Below are positions 55,301 to 64,000 of a stretch of DNA of 64,000 nt, piece after piece (positions within the stretch are counted from its first letter, which is position 1; each line of letters begins with the position of its first letter). The stretch covers positions 4,301,001 to 4,365,000 of the forward strand of contig NZ_AP018448.1 in the NCBI RefSeq assembly GCF_030294945.1, written 5' to 3'. The notes under the pieces are model-generated. The model was not told the origin of the DNA. It did no database searches and saw only the letters and a program-made list of their open reading frames with translations. Both the position numbers and the translations under genes were made by a program. Source of the stretch: Streptomyces graminofaciens. GTDB taxonomy: Bacteria > Actinomycetota > Actinomycetes > Streptomycetales > Streptomycetaceae.

Positions 55301-57828
55301 CCCACCTCGCGGGCCACCCGGGTCACCTGCTCGGCGAAGGAGGACAGCTGGTCGACCATCGTGTTGACGGTGGTGACGAGTTCGAGGATCTCGCCCTTCG
55401 CGTCGACGGTGATCTTCTTCGACAGGTCGCCCTTGGCGACGGCGGTGGTGACCTCGGCGATCTGACGCACCTGGATCGTCAGGTTGTTCGCCATGAAGTT
55501 CACCGACTGCGTGAGGTCCTTCCAGGTGCCGGAGACGCCCTGCACCTCGGCCTGACCGCCGAGCTGGCCCTCCGTACCCACCTCGCGGGCCACCCGGGTG
55601 ACCTCCTCCGCGAACGACGACAGCTGGTCGACCATCGTGTTCAGCGTGTTCTTCAGCTCCAGGATCTCGCCGCGCGCGTCCACGGTGATCTTCTGGGAGA
55701 GGTCACCGCGGGCCACCGCCGTGGCGACCTGCGCGATGTTCCGCACCTGGCCGGTCAGGTTGCCGGCCATGCCGTTCACGGACTCGGTGAGGTCGCGCCA
55801 CACACCGGCGACGCCGGGCACCTGCGCCTGACCGCCGAGCCGGCCCTCCGTGCCCACGTCCCGGGCGACCCGGGTCACCTGGTCCGCGAAGGAGGACAGC
55901 TGGTCGACCATCGTGTTGATGGTGTTCTTCAACTCCAGGATCTCGCCGCGCGCGTCGACGTCGATCTTCTGGGAGAGGTCACCGCGGGCCACGGCCGTCG
56001 TCACCTGCGCGATGTTCCGCACCTGAGAGGTGAGGTTGCCGGCCATCGAGTTGACGGAGTCCGTGAGTTCCTTCCAGGTGCCGGAGACGCCGTCCACGCG
56101 CGCCTGACCGCCGAGGCGGCCCTCCGTGCCCACGTCCCGGGCCATCCGCGTCACCTGGTCGGCGAACGACGACAGCTGGTCCACCATCGTGTTCACGGTG
56201 TTCTTCAGCTCGAGCATCTCGCCCGCGACATCGACGGTGACCTTCTGCGAGAGGTCGCCGTTGGCCACGGCGGTGGTGACCGCCGCGATGTTCCTCACCT
56301 GTCCGGTGAGATTCCGGAACGCCGTGTTGACGGAGTCCGTCAGGTCCTTCCAGGTCCCGGCCGCCCCCGGCACCTGCGCCTGACCACCCAGCCGGCCCTC
56401 GGCACCCACCTCGTTGGCCACCCGCGTGACCTCGGCACCGAAGTACGAGAGCTGGTCGACCATTCCGTTGACGGTGTTCTTCAGTTCCAGCATCTCGCCG
56501 GCCACGTCCACGGTGACCTTCTGCGAGAGGTCACCGTCGGCCACCGCCGTCGTCACCGCCGCGATGTCCCGCACCTGGATGGTCAGGTTCCGGAAGACCG
56601 TGTTCACCGAATCGGTGAGGTCCTTCCAGGTCCCGGCCGCGCCCGGCACCTGCGCCTGACCACCCAGCCGGCCCTCGGCACCCACCTCGTTGGCCACCCG
56701 CGTGACCTCGTCGGCGAAGATCCGCAGCGTCTCGGTCATCTGGTTGATGGTCTCGGCGAGCTTGGCGACCTCGCCGCGCGCCGGCACGGTCACCTTCTGC
56801 GACAGATCGCCGTTGGCGACAGCGGTGGTGACCTGGGCGATCCCCCGCACCTGGAGAGTGAGATTGCCGGCCATGGTGTTCACCGAATCGGTGAGTTCCT
56901 TCCACACCCCGGCCACCCCGGGCACCTCGGCCTGACCACCGAGCTGCCCCTCCGTACCCACCTCACGGGCGACTCGCGTCACCTCGGAGGAGAACGCGGA
57001 GAGCTGGTCCACCATCGTGTTGACGGTTTCCTTCAGCTCCAGCATCTCGCCGGCCACATGAACCGTGACCTTCCGGGACAAGTCACCCTTCGCCACCGCC
57101 GTCGTCACCAGCGCGATGTCCCGCACCTGCGCGGTCAGCCGGTACGCCATGGTGTTGACCGAGTCCGTGAGGTCCTTCCACGAACCGGACATACCGCGCA
57201 CCTTGGCCTGCCCGCCCAGCTTGCCCTCGGTGCCGACGTCGCTGGCCAGCCGCGTGACCTCGTCGGTGAACGTCGACAGCTGATCCACCAGGTTGTTGAC
57301 GGTCCGCGCGACCTTCAGGAACTCACCCCGCAGCGGATGCCCGCTCCCCTCCCCCGCCGGCGTCCGCAACTCCATACGCGGCGACAGATCGCCCTCCGCG
57401 ACCTCGGACAGCACCCTGCTGACCTCGGCGACAGGCCGTACGAGGTCGTCGACCAGCGCGTTGGAGTTGTCGATCGCGGTCGCCCAGGCCCCCTCGAAGG
57501 CGCCCGTCTCCAACCGCTCGCTGAGCTTGCCCTCACGCCCGACCACGCGCCGCACCCGAGACAACTCACCGGTCAGATGCAGATTACGGTCCGCGACCTC
57601 GTTGAACACCGCGGCGATCTCGGCCATGACGCCGTCGCCGGACACGGTCAGCCGCTTGCGGAAGTTGCCGTCCCGCATCGCCTCAAGGGCCGTCAACAGC
57701 CGACTCAGAGCAGCGGCGTCCACCGTGGTGGTGCCATTGCGCGGTTTGCGTGGTTTGCGCTGCTCGTTCAGGGACTGTCCGCCTTTCGCGCGCGTCTTAG
57801 TGCCCCGCGTCGCTGCGCCAGACTCCAC
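52339..57828 (-). CDS. osaA: Hybrid histidine kinase OsaA with ten-unit HAMP array
   Basis: GTG 57828 has GGGAGGG 5 nt upstream. The 1,829-residue cytosolic protein has no evident membrane helix. After two divergent N-terminal HAMP-like units come ten tandem 92-residue units (residues about 195-1120), each with xLGGQAxVPGVxGTWKDLT and [20 protein letters not shown] domain (about 1150-1310), a coiled coil, the dimerisation domain with H1373 in [13 protein letters not shown], an ATPase domain ([10 protein letters not shown]) and a receiver with D1759 in [11 protein letters not shown] follow. It is the partner of OsaB. The 276-bp DNA repeats run from about 57.3 to 54.5 kb. Confidence 0.94.
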   Translation of the reverse strand: MESGAATRGTKTRAKGGQSLNEQRKPRKPRNGTTTVDAAALSRLLTALEAMRDGNFRKRLTVSGDGVMAEIAAVFNEVADRNLHLTGELSRVRRVVGREGKLSERLETGAFEGAWATAIDNSNALVDDLVRPVAEVSRVLSEVAEGDLSPRMELRTPAGEGSGHPLRGEFLKVARTVNNLVDQLSTFTDEVTRLASDVGTEGKLGGQAKVRGMSGSWKDLTDSVNTMAYRLTAQVRDIALVTTAVAKGDLSRKVTVHVAGEMLELKETVNTMVDQLSAFSSEVTRVAREVGTEGQLGGQAEVPGVAGVWKELTDSVNTMAGNLTLQVRGIAQVTTAVANGDLSQKVTVPARGEVAKLAETINQMTETLRIFADEVTRVANEVGAEGRLGGQAQVPGAAGTWKDLTDSVNTVFRNLTIQVRDIAAVTTAVADGDLSQKVTVDVAGEMLELKNTVNGMVDQLSYFGAEVTRVANEVGAEGRLGGQAQVPGAAGTWKDLTDSVNTAFRNLTGQVRNIAAVTTAVANGDLSQKVTVDVAGEMLELKNTVNTMVDQLSSFADQVTRMARDVGTEGRLGGQARVDGVSGTWKELTDSVNSMAGNLTSQVRNIAQVTTAVARGDLSQKIDVDARGEILELKNTINTMVDQLSSFADQVTRVARDVGTEGRLGGQAQVPGVAGVWRDLTESVNGMAGNLTGQVRNIAQVATAVARGDLSQKITVDARGEILELKNTLNTMVDQLSSFAEEVTRVAREVGTEGQLGGQAEVQGVSGTWKDLTQSVNFMANNLTIQVRQIAEVTTAVAKGDLSKKITVDAKGEILELVTTVNTMVDQLSSFAEQVTRVAREVGTEGILGGQAHVPGITGIWKDLSGNVNLMAKNLTMQVRNISQVAAAVANGDLTRTVTIEARGEVAELADTFNSMVKTLSSFADQVTKVAREVGTDGILGGQAHVPGVAGTWKDLTESVNSMASNLTGQVRNIAMVTTAIAKGDLTKKIDIDARGEILELKTTINTMVDQLSSFAEEVTRVAREVGTEGQLGGLARVRDVDGTWRDLTESVNEMAGNLTRQVRAIARVATAVTRGDLNLKIDVDASGEIKELQDYINKMIANLRDTTIANQEQDWLKGNLARISALMQGRRDLDDVASLIMSELTPVVSAQHGAFFLALPLVDGTDLAPDGEDQYELRMLGSYGYSMGSMPTSFRPGEALVGTAAMEKRTILVENAPSGYLKISSGLGEAPPTQVIVLPVLFEGKVLGVIELASFNSFTHIQKDFLNQIAEMIATSVNTISVNTKTEVLLKQSQELTEQLRERSDELENRQKALQASNAELEEKAELLARQNRDIEVKNTEIEEARQVLEERAEQLAVSMRYKSEFLANMSHELRTPLNSLLILAKLLADNAESNLTPKQVEFAETIHGAGSDLLQLINDILDLSKVEAGKMDVSPTRIALVQLVDYVEATFRPLTAEKGLDFSVRVSPELPATLHTDEQRLLQVLRNLLSNAVKFTDSGAVELVIRPAGADVPVAIREQLLEAGSLSDPDAPIIAFSVTDTGIGIAASKMRVIFEAFKQADGTTSRKYGGTGLGLSISREIARLLGGEIHAQSEPGRGSTFTLYLPLHPSELPPQGYAHNAPAALEAGELLASEAELSERTETPAEVKSYHETQNGAAALFRRRRRSVSNGFSAVPGQGAQVQEPWMQVHQEPVPQPRRVGRFDGEKVLIVDDDIRNVFALTSVLEQHGLSVLYAENGREGIEVLEQHDDVTVVLMDIMMPEMDGYATTTAIRRMPQFAGLPIIALTAKAMKGDREKAIDSGASDYVTKPVDPDHLLSVMEQWMRGE

Positions 57829-58241
57829 TGTGTCCCTCCCGCAAGGGTCGACCGTTCCTGCCCGGCGTATTTCGCCGCACTCGGACGCTTCGTACTGCTC
57901 ACACTGCTCGTACCACTCGTACTGCCGCGTACCCGGATACTTCTGCTCGGCTCACCGGGTGCCATTCCCCGGCGCGCGGCGCACTCGGAAGCCCACTCAG
58001 CTGCCGGGACCTTCTCCCGGAAGCCTGCCCAGTGTTTCACCATGCCTGAACCAGGCCATAACAGTTCGGCAGCTTCGCACACGGTCCGCACACCTCCGGG
58101 CGGAATCACAGACGACCGGCATCAGCATGGACGGCGAAGGTAAGTAACCTTGCATGCGGCTGTCCAGCCATGCCGGTTCGGTCCGGCCTGGGCGGTGACG
58201 CACGAGCACGAGCGGGCAGGCATCGGAGGGGCGGCCGCACC
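57829..58241. other. osaA / phosphatase divergent region
   Basis: These 413 bp separate leftward osaA from the rightward SpoIIE-type gene. There is no supported gene. tactgctcacactgctcgtaccactcgtactgc (57893-57925) contains repeated ctgctc/ctcgtac motifs that may be regulatory. Confidence 0.45.
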
Positions 58242-60989
58242 ATGACGACCGGACTGCATCCTGGGGAAGTCCCCCAGGATCCTCGGCCGACGGGGAACCA
58301 GCCACTGCCTCGGCAGGAGCTGGTCGGCCACGAGTCCCCGCACGTCGAGAACCGGACGAGGAGTTCTGTGATCACCGCGCGCGCGGCCGCCAGTTTCGAC
58401 CCCGTCTCACGGTCCGTCGCGATCGCCCGCTCCTTCGTCCGCGACACCCTCCAGGGCTGGGGCTTCGCCGACATCGTCGACGACGCCGTGGTCCTCACCA
58501 GCGAACTGGTCACCAACGCGGTGGTCCACGCGGGCACCTCGGCCGACGTCCTGTGTCTGCGCGCCGACGACGGCGTCCGCATCGAGGTCGCCGACAGATA
58601 CCCCGAGCGCGAGATCCCCCTGCAGATCACGCCCGTCAACATGGGCAATCCCGACCGCGAGGGCGGCCGCGGCCTCCAGCTGTGCGCGGCCATGGCGGCC
58701 CGTTGGGGCGTCGAGTACACGCCGACGCACAAGCAGGTCTGGTTCCAACTCGACCTCCCCGACCGCCCGGTGGGCACGCGCACGGCCGGCCCGGCCCTTC
58801 CCCCCGACCTGCTCCCGCTCGCCGACGGCCGGGTCCGCGTCGCGGTCGTCCAGATCGACCGCGCGGGCGCGATCGGCGCGTGGAACGAGGACGCCGAGGA
58901 ACTCTTCGGTTACGGCCCCGACCAGGTCATCGGCAAGCCCCTCGCCGACCTCGCCGCCTGGCCGCACACCCCCGGCACCGGCACAGGCGTCGCCGAGGCC
59001 CTTCAACTCTCCCGCTGGGAGGGCAGCTACGGCATCCGCGGCGCCAACGGCCGCGTGACCCCGGTCTACGCCTCCCACCTCCGGGTACGCGACACGGCCG
59101 GCGAGCCGTCAACAGTCTGCCTCCTCGTACGGGACCACGAACGAGCTGTCCTCCAGACCCCGATCCGCGTCCCCTCCGCCGACTCGAAGTCCTCGGGCGA
59201 GGGCCAGGCCACGGACCCCTTCGAGGTCTTCATCGGCTCCCCGGCCCCGGACGACCTCGACGGTCTCCTCCAGCGCACGGTCGAGCGCGCCCGCGACATG
59301 CTCGACGGCGACTCCGCCTTCCTGCTCCTCGCGACCGACGACGAGACGGAACTGGAGGTAAGGGCCTCCACCGGCCTCCCCTCGGCCCGCCAGCGCTTCG
59401 CCCGCGTCCCCGTGGAGGCGGGCCCCGGCCGCTACGGCTCGGCCCGCATGCCCGCCGTCCACGACGACCTCACGGCCGTCCCCGGCGCCGTACCCCTGCT
59501 GAGCGGCACAGGCATGCGCTCGGTCGTGACGGTCCCCCTCAAGGTCGAGGGCCGCCTCACGGGCTCCCTGGGCGTCGCCGCCGAGTCGTCGGGCCGCTAC
59601 TCGAACGAAGAAGCGCTTCGCCTCCAGTTCGCCGCGGACCGCATCGCACTGGCGGTCGAATCCGCCCGCCTGGGCGAGTTGGAACGCCTCCGCCGAGGCT
59701 CCCTGTCCTTCCTCGTCGAGGCCTCCGACCTCCTGGCGGGCACCCTGGACCGCGATCAGACCCTGGCCCTGATGGCCCAGATGACGATCCCGACCCTCGC
59801 CACCTGGTGCGCGGTCTACACGATCGCCGACCAGGCCTCGGATCCTTACCTCTCCTACGTCCTGCACGAGGACGAAGACCTCATCGACGGCCTCAAGGCG
59901 CTCCTCGTCAAGATCCCGCCGCCGGAGCCGATCCCCACGCCGGGCGCCCGCGTCTGGACGGCCCCCGCCGAGGCGGCCCACCGCGCGGCCCTGCGCACGT
60001 CCATGCGCAGCCTGGGCCTCGGCGAGCCGGCGACGGTCAGCTCGGGCATCGGCACGACCCTGGCCACGGCCTCGGCGGTGGGCGGCGAGACGGTCGTCCT
60101 GCCGCTCGTGGCCCGCAACCGCGTCATCGGCATGCTGACGCTCGGCAAGCCGACGGACGAGCACTTCCGCCAGGAGATCCTGGAGTTGGCCGAGGACCTC
60201 TCCCGCCGGGCCGCCCTGGCCCTCGACAACGCCCGTCTGTACTCGGAGCGCACGGCCATCAGCCAGTCCCTCCAGCGCAGCCTCCTCCCGCCCGAGCTCC
60301 CGGAGATCGACGGCGTCGAGGTCGAGGTCATCTACCGCGCGGCCGGCGAGGGCAACGAGGTCGGCGGCGACTTCTACGACCTCTTCCCCATCCGCGACGG
60401 CGCGTACGGCTTCGCCATCGGCGACGTCTGCGGCACGGGCCCGGAGGCCGCCGCGGTCACCGGCCTGGCCCGCCACGCCCTGCGCCTGCTGGCCCGAGAG
60501 GGCTACGGCGGCCCGGCGGTCCTGGAGCGCCTCAACTCCGCGATCATCGACGAGGGCGCCCGCAGCCGCTTCCTGACGCTTCTGTACGGCGAGTTGTGGC
60601 CGCAGGAGGACGGCAGCGCCGAACTGAAGGTCGTCTGCGCCGGGCACCCGCTACCCCTCCGCCTCCGCCAGGACGGCACGGTCGAGCCCGCCGCCGAACC
60701 GCAGCCGCTGCTCGGCGTCATGGAGGACCTGGAGCTGTACGAGCAGACGGTCACCCTCGCCCCGGGTGACGTCCTCCTCTGTGTCACGGACGGCGTCACC
60801 GAACGCCGCGAGGGCACCCGTATGTTGGGCGACGACGGCCTCACCGAGGTCCTCACGACCTGTACGGGCCTGACGGCGGGCGCAGTGGCGGCCCGTGTGA
60901 TGCGCGCGGTCGAACGCTTTGCCTCCGACGCTCCGTCCGACGACATGGCGATCCTCGCGATGCGGGTACCGGGCCTCCAGAAGGACTGA
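58242..60989 (+). CDS. Multidomain PP2C phosphatase (anti-sigma-like ATPase, PAS, GAF, SpoIIE)
   Basis: ATG 58242 follows GGAGGGG by 10 nt. The 915-residue protein has an N-terminal RsbW-like ATPase (VVLTSELVTNAVVHAGTS, DREGGRGLQLCAAMAA, about 45-165), a PAS domain (AGAIGAWNEDAEELFGYGPD, about 190-300), two GAF-like domains (about 325-480 and 500-690) and a C-terminal SpoIIE/RsbU PP2C phosphatase (GNEVGGDFYDLF, AIGDVCGTGPEAAAVTGL, SDDMAILAMRV). Such proteins switch anti-anti-sigma factors in stress or development. In S. coelicolor its orthologue sits beside osaA, hinting at a link to osmotic signalling (inference). Confidence 0.9.
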   Translation: MTTGLHPGEVPQDPRPTGNQPLPRQELVGHESPHVENRTRSSVITARAAASFDPVSRSVAIARSFVRDTLQGWGFADIVDDAVVLTSELVTNAVVHAGTSADVLCLRADDGVRIEVADRYPEREIPLQITPVNMGNPDREGGRGLQLCAAMAARWGVEYTPTHKQVWFQLDLPDRPVGTRTAGPALPPDLLPLADGRVRVAVVQIDRAGAIGAWNEDAEELFGYGPDQVIGKPLADLAAWPHTPGTGTGVAEALQLSRWEGSYGIRGANGRVTPVYASHLRVRDTAGEPSTVCLLVRDHERAVLQTPIRVPSADSKSSGEGQATDPFEVFIGSPAPDDLDGLLQRTVERARDMLDGDSAFLLLATDDETELEVRASTGLPSARQRFARVPVEAGPGRYGSARMPAVHDDLTAVPGAVPLLSGTGMRSVVTVPLKVEGRLTGSLGVAAESSGRYSNEEALRLQFAADRIALAVESARLGELERLRRGSLSFLVEASDLLAGTLDRDQTLALMAQMTIPTLATWCAVYTIADQASDPYLSYVLHEDEDLIDGLKALLVKIPPPEPIPTPGARVWTAPAEAAHRAALRTSMRSLGLGEPATVSSGIGTTLATASAVGGETVVLPLVARNRVIGMLTLGKPTDEHFRQEILELAEDLSRRAALALDNARLYSERTAISQSLQRSLLPPELPEIDGVEVEVIYRAAGEGNEVGGDFYDLFPIRDGAYGFAIGDVCGTGPEAAAVTGLARHALRLLAREGYGGPAVLERLNSAIIDEGARSRFLTLLYGELWPQEDGSAELKVVCAGHPLPLRLRQDGTVEPAAEPQPLLGVMEDLELYEQTVTLAPGDVLLCVTDGVTERREGTRMLGDDGLTEVLTTCTGLTAGAVAARVMRAVERFASDAPSDDMAILAMRVPGLQKD

Positions 60990-61002
60990 AAGAGGGCATG
61001 AA

Positions 61003-61032
61003 AAAGGCCCCGCCCGGATGGGCGGGGCCTTT
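61003..61032. terminator. Bidirectional intrinsic terminator
   Basis: aaaggccccgccc (61003-61015), loop ggat, gggcggggccttt (61020-61032): a perfect 13-bp stem with A and T runs at the two sides, able to stop the phosphatase transcript and the opposing tRNA transcript. Confidence 0.93.
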
Positions 61033-61035
61033 CGC

Positions 61036-61111
61036 TGGAGCCCCCAAACGGAATCGAACCGTTGACCTTCTCCTTACCATGGAGACGCTCTGCCGACTGA
61101 GCTATAGGGGC
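61036..61111 (-). tRNA. tRNA-Thr (GGT anticodon)
   Basis: On the minus strand GCCCCTA pairs with TGGGGGC to form the acceptor stem. The D-arm (GCTCAGTCGGCAGAGC), the anticodon stem TCTCC/GGAGA with loop ATGGTAA (anticodon GGT), and the T-arm ACGG-TTCGATT-CCGT are all present. CCA is encoded at the 3' end (61036-61038). It reads Thr ACC/ACU codons. Confidence 0.95.
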
Positions 61112-61184
61112 TTGTCGCTTTTGAGGTTTCCCTCGCGGCAACGGGATAGATCATACCCCGAACAGGCCTGTGCTCCCAACTTGC

Positions 61185-61862
61185 TCAGAAGGCGGGCTGA
61201 AGCAGTCCTCCGAGCGCATTGCACGTGGCCACGATCCGCTGCATGTCGCGCTTGGTCAGCGCCGCGTCCACCGGCAGCGACAGCGTTTCGTCGGCTGCCC
61301 GCTCGGTCTCCGGCAGACATATGTCCCGACGGAAGCCAGGCATCCGGTGCACCGGCGTCTTCACCGGCACCCGGCACTCAACTCCCCTGCCGCGCAGGGC
61401 CCGTGCGAAGGCATCCCGGTCCGGCCGCCCGTTCCCCGGCACCCGCACGACGTACTGCTGAAAGGTGTGCCCGTCACTCCCCACTGGAGTACGCACCCCC
61501 TTCAGCTTGGCACTGAGATACGAGGCCCGCTGCCTACGCTCCCCGACCTCGCTGTACGGCGTCTCGGACTCCCCCTGCTCGAGCACCAACAGCCCGTACC
61601 GCTGCCCGACTCGATGCAGCCCAGCGATATCAGCCGGCCGACCGAAGCGGTGTACGACGACGACGGCCGCCGTCCGCGGAGTCACCACGGCCTCGACTTC
61701 GGCGTCATCCAGGCAGTACGTCGCCGGGTCTATGTCGGCGAAGACCGGCACGGCCCCGGCCAGACTCACGGCCTCGGCGACCTCGACGTTCCCGAACGCC
61801 GGCACGACTACTTCGTCACCGGCACCGACGCCCGCGGCTCTGAGCATTCCAACGGTACTCAT
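61185..61862 (-). CDS. Shortened DegT/DnrJ/EryC1-like protein lacking the PLP lysine
   Basis: ATG 61862 (MSTVGMLRAAGVGAGDEVVV) gives 225 residues, against about 370 for DegT-type sugar aminotransferases. Recognisable parts are GDEVVVPAF, AGAVPVFADIDPATYCLDD, VVVVHRFGRPADIAGLHRVG, VLEQGESE and the C-terminal FQQYVVRVPG, RGVECRVPVKTPVHRMPGF and LSLPVDAALTKRD. The segment that normally holds the lysine binding pyridoxal phosphate is absent, between VLEQGESE and RRQRASYLSAKL. It is therefore either a non-catalytic relative or a domain-deleted relic with an intact frame. It lies between tRNA-Thr and the rRNA operon terminator. Confidence 0.7.
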   Translation of the reverse strand: MSTVGMLRAAGVGAGDEVVVPAFGNVEVAEAVSLAGAVPVFADIDPATYCLDDAEVEAVVTPRTAAVVVVHRFGRPADIAGLHRVGQRYGLLVLEQGESETPYSEVGERRQRASYLSAKLKGVRTPVGSDGHTFQQYVVRVPGNGRPDRDAFARALRGRGVECRVPVKTPVHRMPGFRRDICLPETERAADETLSLPVDAALTKRDMQRIVATCNALGGLLQPAF

Positions 61863-61914
61863 GAGACGGATCCTGGTCGCGCAACGTGAACACGAAGTGA
61901 CGCACAACAAAAAA

Positions 61915-61950
61915 GAGCTGGTCCCCGAACCGAAATTCGGGGACCAGCTC
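61915..61950 (-). terminator. rRNA operon terminator
   Basis: gagctggtccccgaa (61915-61929) pairs over 15 bp with ttcggggaccagctc (61936-61950). In the leftward direction it is followed by TTTTTTGTTG. It sits 11 bp beyond 5S rRNA. Confidence 0.95.
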
Positions 61951-61961
61951 TATCAATATTT

Positions 61962-62080
61962 GTTCGGCGGCGTCCTACTCTCCCACAGGGTCCCCCCTGC
62001 AGTACCATCGGCGCTGTAAGGCTTAGCTTCCGGGTTCGGAATGTAACCGGGCGTTTCCCTCACGCTATGACCACCGAAAC
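61962..62080 (-). rRNA. 5S ribosomal RNA
   Basis: The minus strand reads GTTTCGGTGGTCATAGCGTG...GAGTAGGACGCCGCCGAAC, about 119 nt, with the conserved CCCGGTTACATTCCGAACCCGG and GGGAGAGTAGG elements of actinobacterial 5S rRNA. Confidence 0.97.
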
Positions 62081-62170
62081 ACTATGAAACACTCAACCGC
62101 ACCACACCGTGACCATGGCATGGGGTTGTTCGTGGTTTCAGAACCAACACAGTGGACGCGAGCAACTGAG

Positions 62171-64000
<1,830 letters not shown>

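Noticed and set aside
54500..57300. Regular repeats resembling a CRISPR-like array
   Set aside because: The 276-bp period, full coding capacity and HAMP motifs show a protein-repeat gene; no short repeats with unique spacers exist in the window.
51247..58143. Open frame of 2,298 codons on the plus strand opposite osaB-osaA
   Set aside because: It is the antisense shadow of two well-supported genes; its repeats mirror the HAMP units and its composition (His/Arg/Asp/Leu-rich) is typical of antisense frames in high-GC DNA.

Overview
The window is a high-GC actinobacterial chromosome segment, almost certainly from Streptomyces. Third codon positions are almost all G/C, GTG starts are common and the genes are densely packed. 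From about 16 kb to the right end the gene content matches what I know of the S. coelicolor core region: gluRK-gluABCD, recA-recX, an lhr-type helicase, clgR, cinA-pgsA-rimO, ftsK, osaB-osaA, a SpoIIE-type phosphatase, tRNA-Thr and an rRNA operon. The left 13 kb and the 22-25 kb stretch are accessory DNA.

Layout. (1) 1-13.2 kb: a three-gene block. A giant protein of more than 3,190 residues, open at the left edge, carries an embedded scabin/pierisin-like ADP-ribosyltransferase signature. Overlapping it by 4 bp is a fusion of a right-handed beta-helix with an EccA/CbxX-type AAA+ ATPase. Then comes a single-pass membrane protein with an exposed C-terminal domain. This is the best candidate for an undescribed system. 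(2) 13.2-22.1 kb: a MazG-like pyrophosphohydrolase, a Tat-exported PGRP-type amidase, an orphan TAXI-family binding protein, the GluR-GluK two-component system and the divergent glutamate ABC transporter gluABCD. (3) 22.1-25.4 kb: a lower-GC island with coding remnants, an IS5-family insertion sequence and two tandem small secreted four-cysteine proteins. (4) 25.4-29.4 kb: an FAD monooxygenase, a cysteine-rich leader peptide ahead of cysteine dioxygenase, a rhodanese gene broken by a 17-bp tandem duplication, a VOC protein and a zinc-ribbon-like protein.

(5) 29.4-43.0 kb: recX and recA (with an SOS box), several membrane or hypothetical genes, a deletion scar joining the remains of an AraC regulator and azlD, the Lhr helicase, a Nei-type glycosylase and an SDR gene with a likely leaderless promoter. 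(6) 43.3-51.2 kb: leftward clgR, cinA, pgsA, rimO, a RodZ-like HTH membrane protein and ftsK. cinA, pgsA and rimO overlap by 4 bp each. (7) 51.3-61 kb: osaB and osaA (osmoadaptation response regulator and poly-HAMP hybrid kinase), diverging from a multidomain SpoIIE-type phosphatase. (8) 61-64 kb: tRNA-Thr(GGT), a shortened DegT-like protein without the PLP lysine, and the 3' end of an rRNA operon (5S and partial 23S) transcribed leftward.

Two hexanucleotide CCCGCA arrays, strong intergenic hairpins and two gene-decay events (rhodanese, araC/azlD) were read directly from the bases. Family names rest on motif recognition only; no database search was possible.
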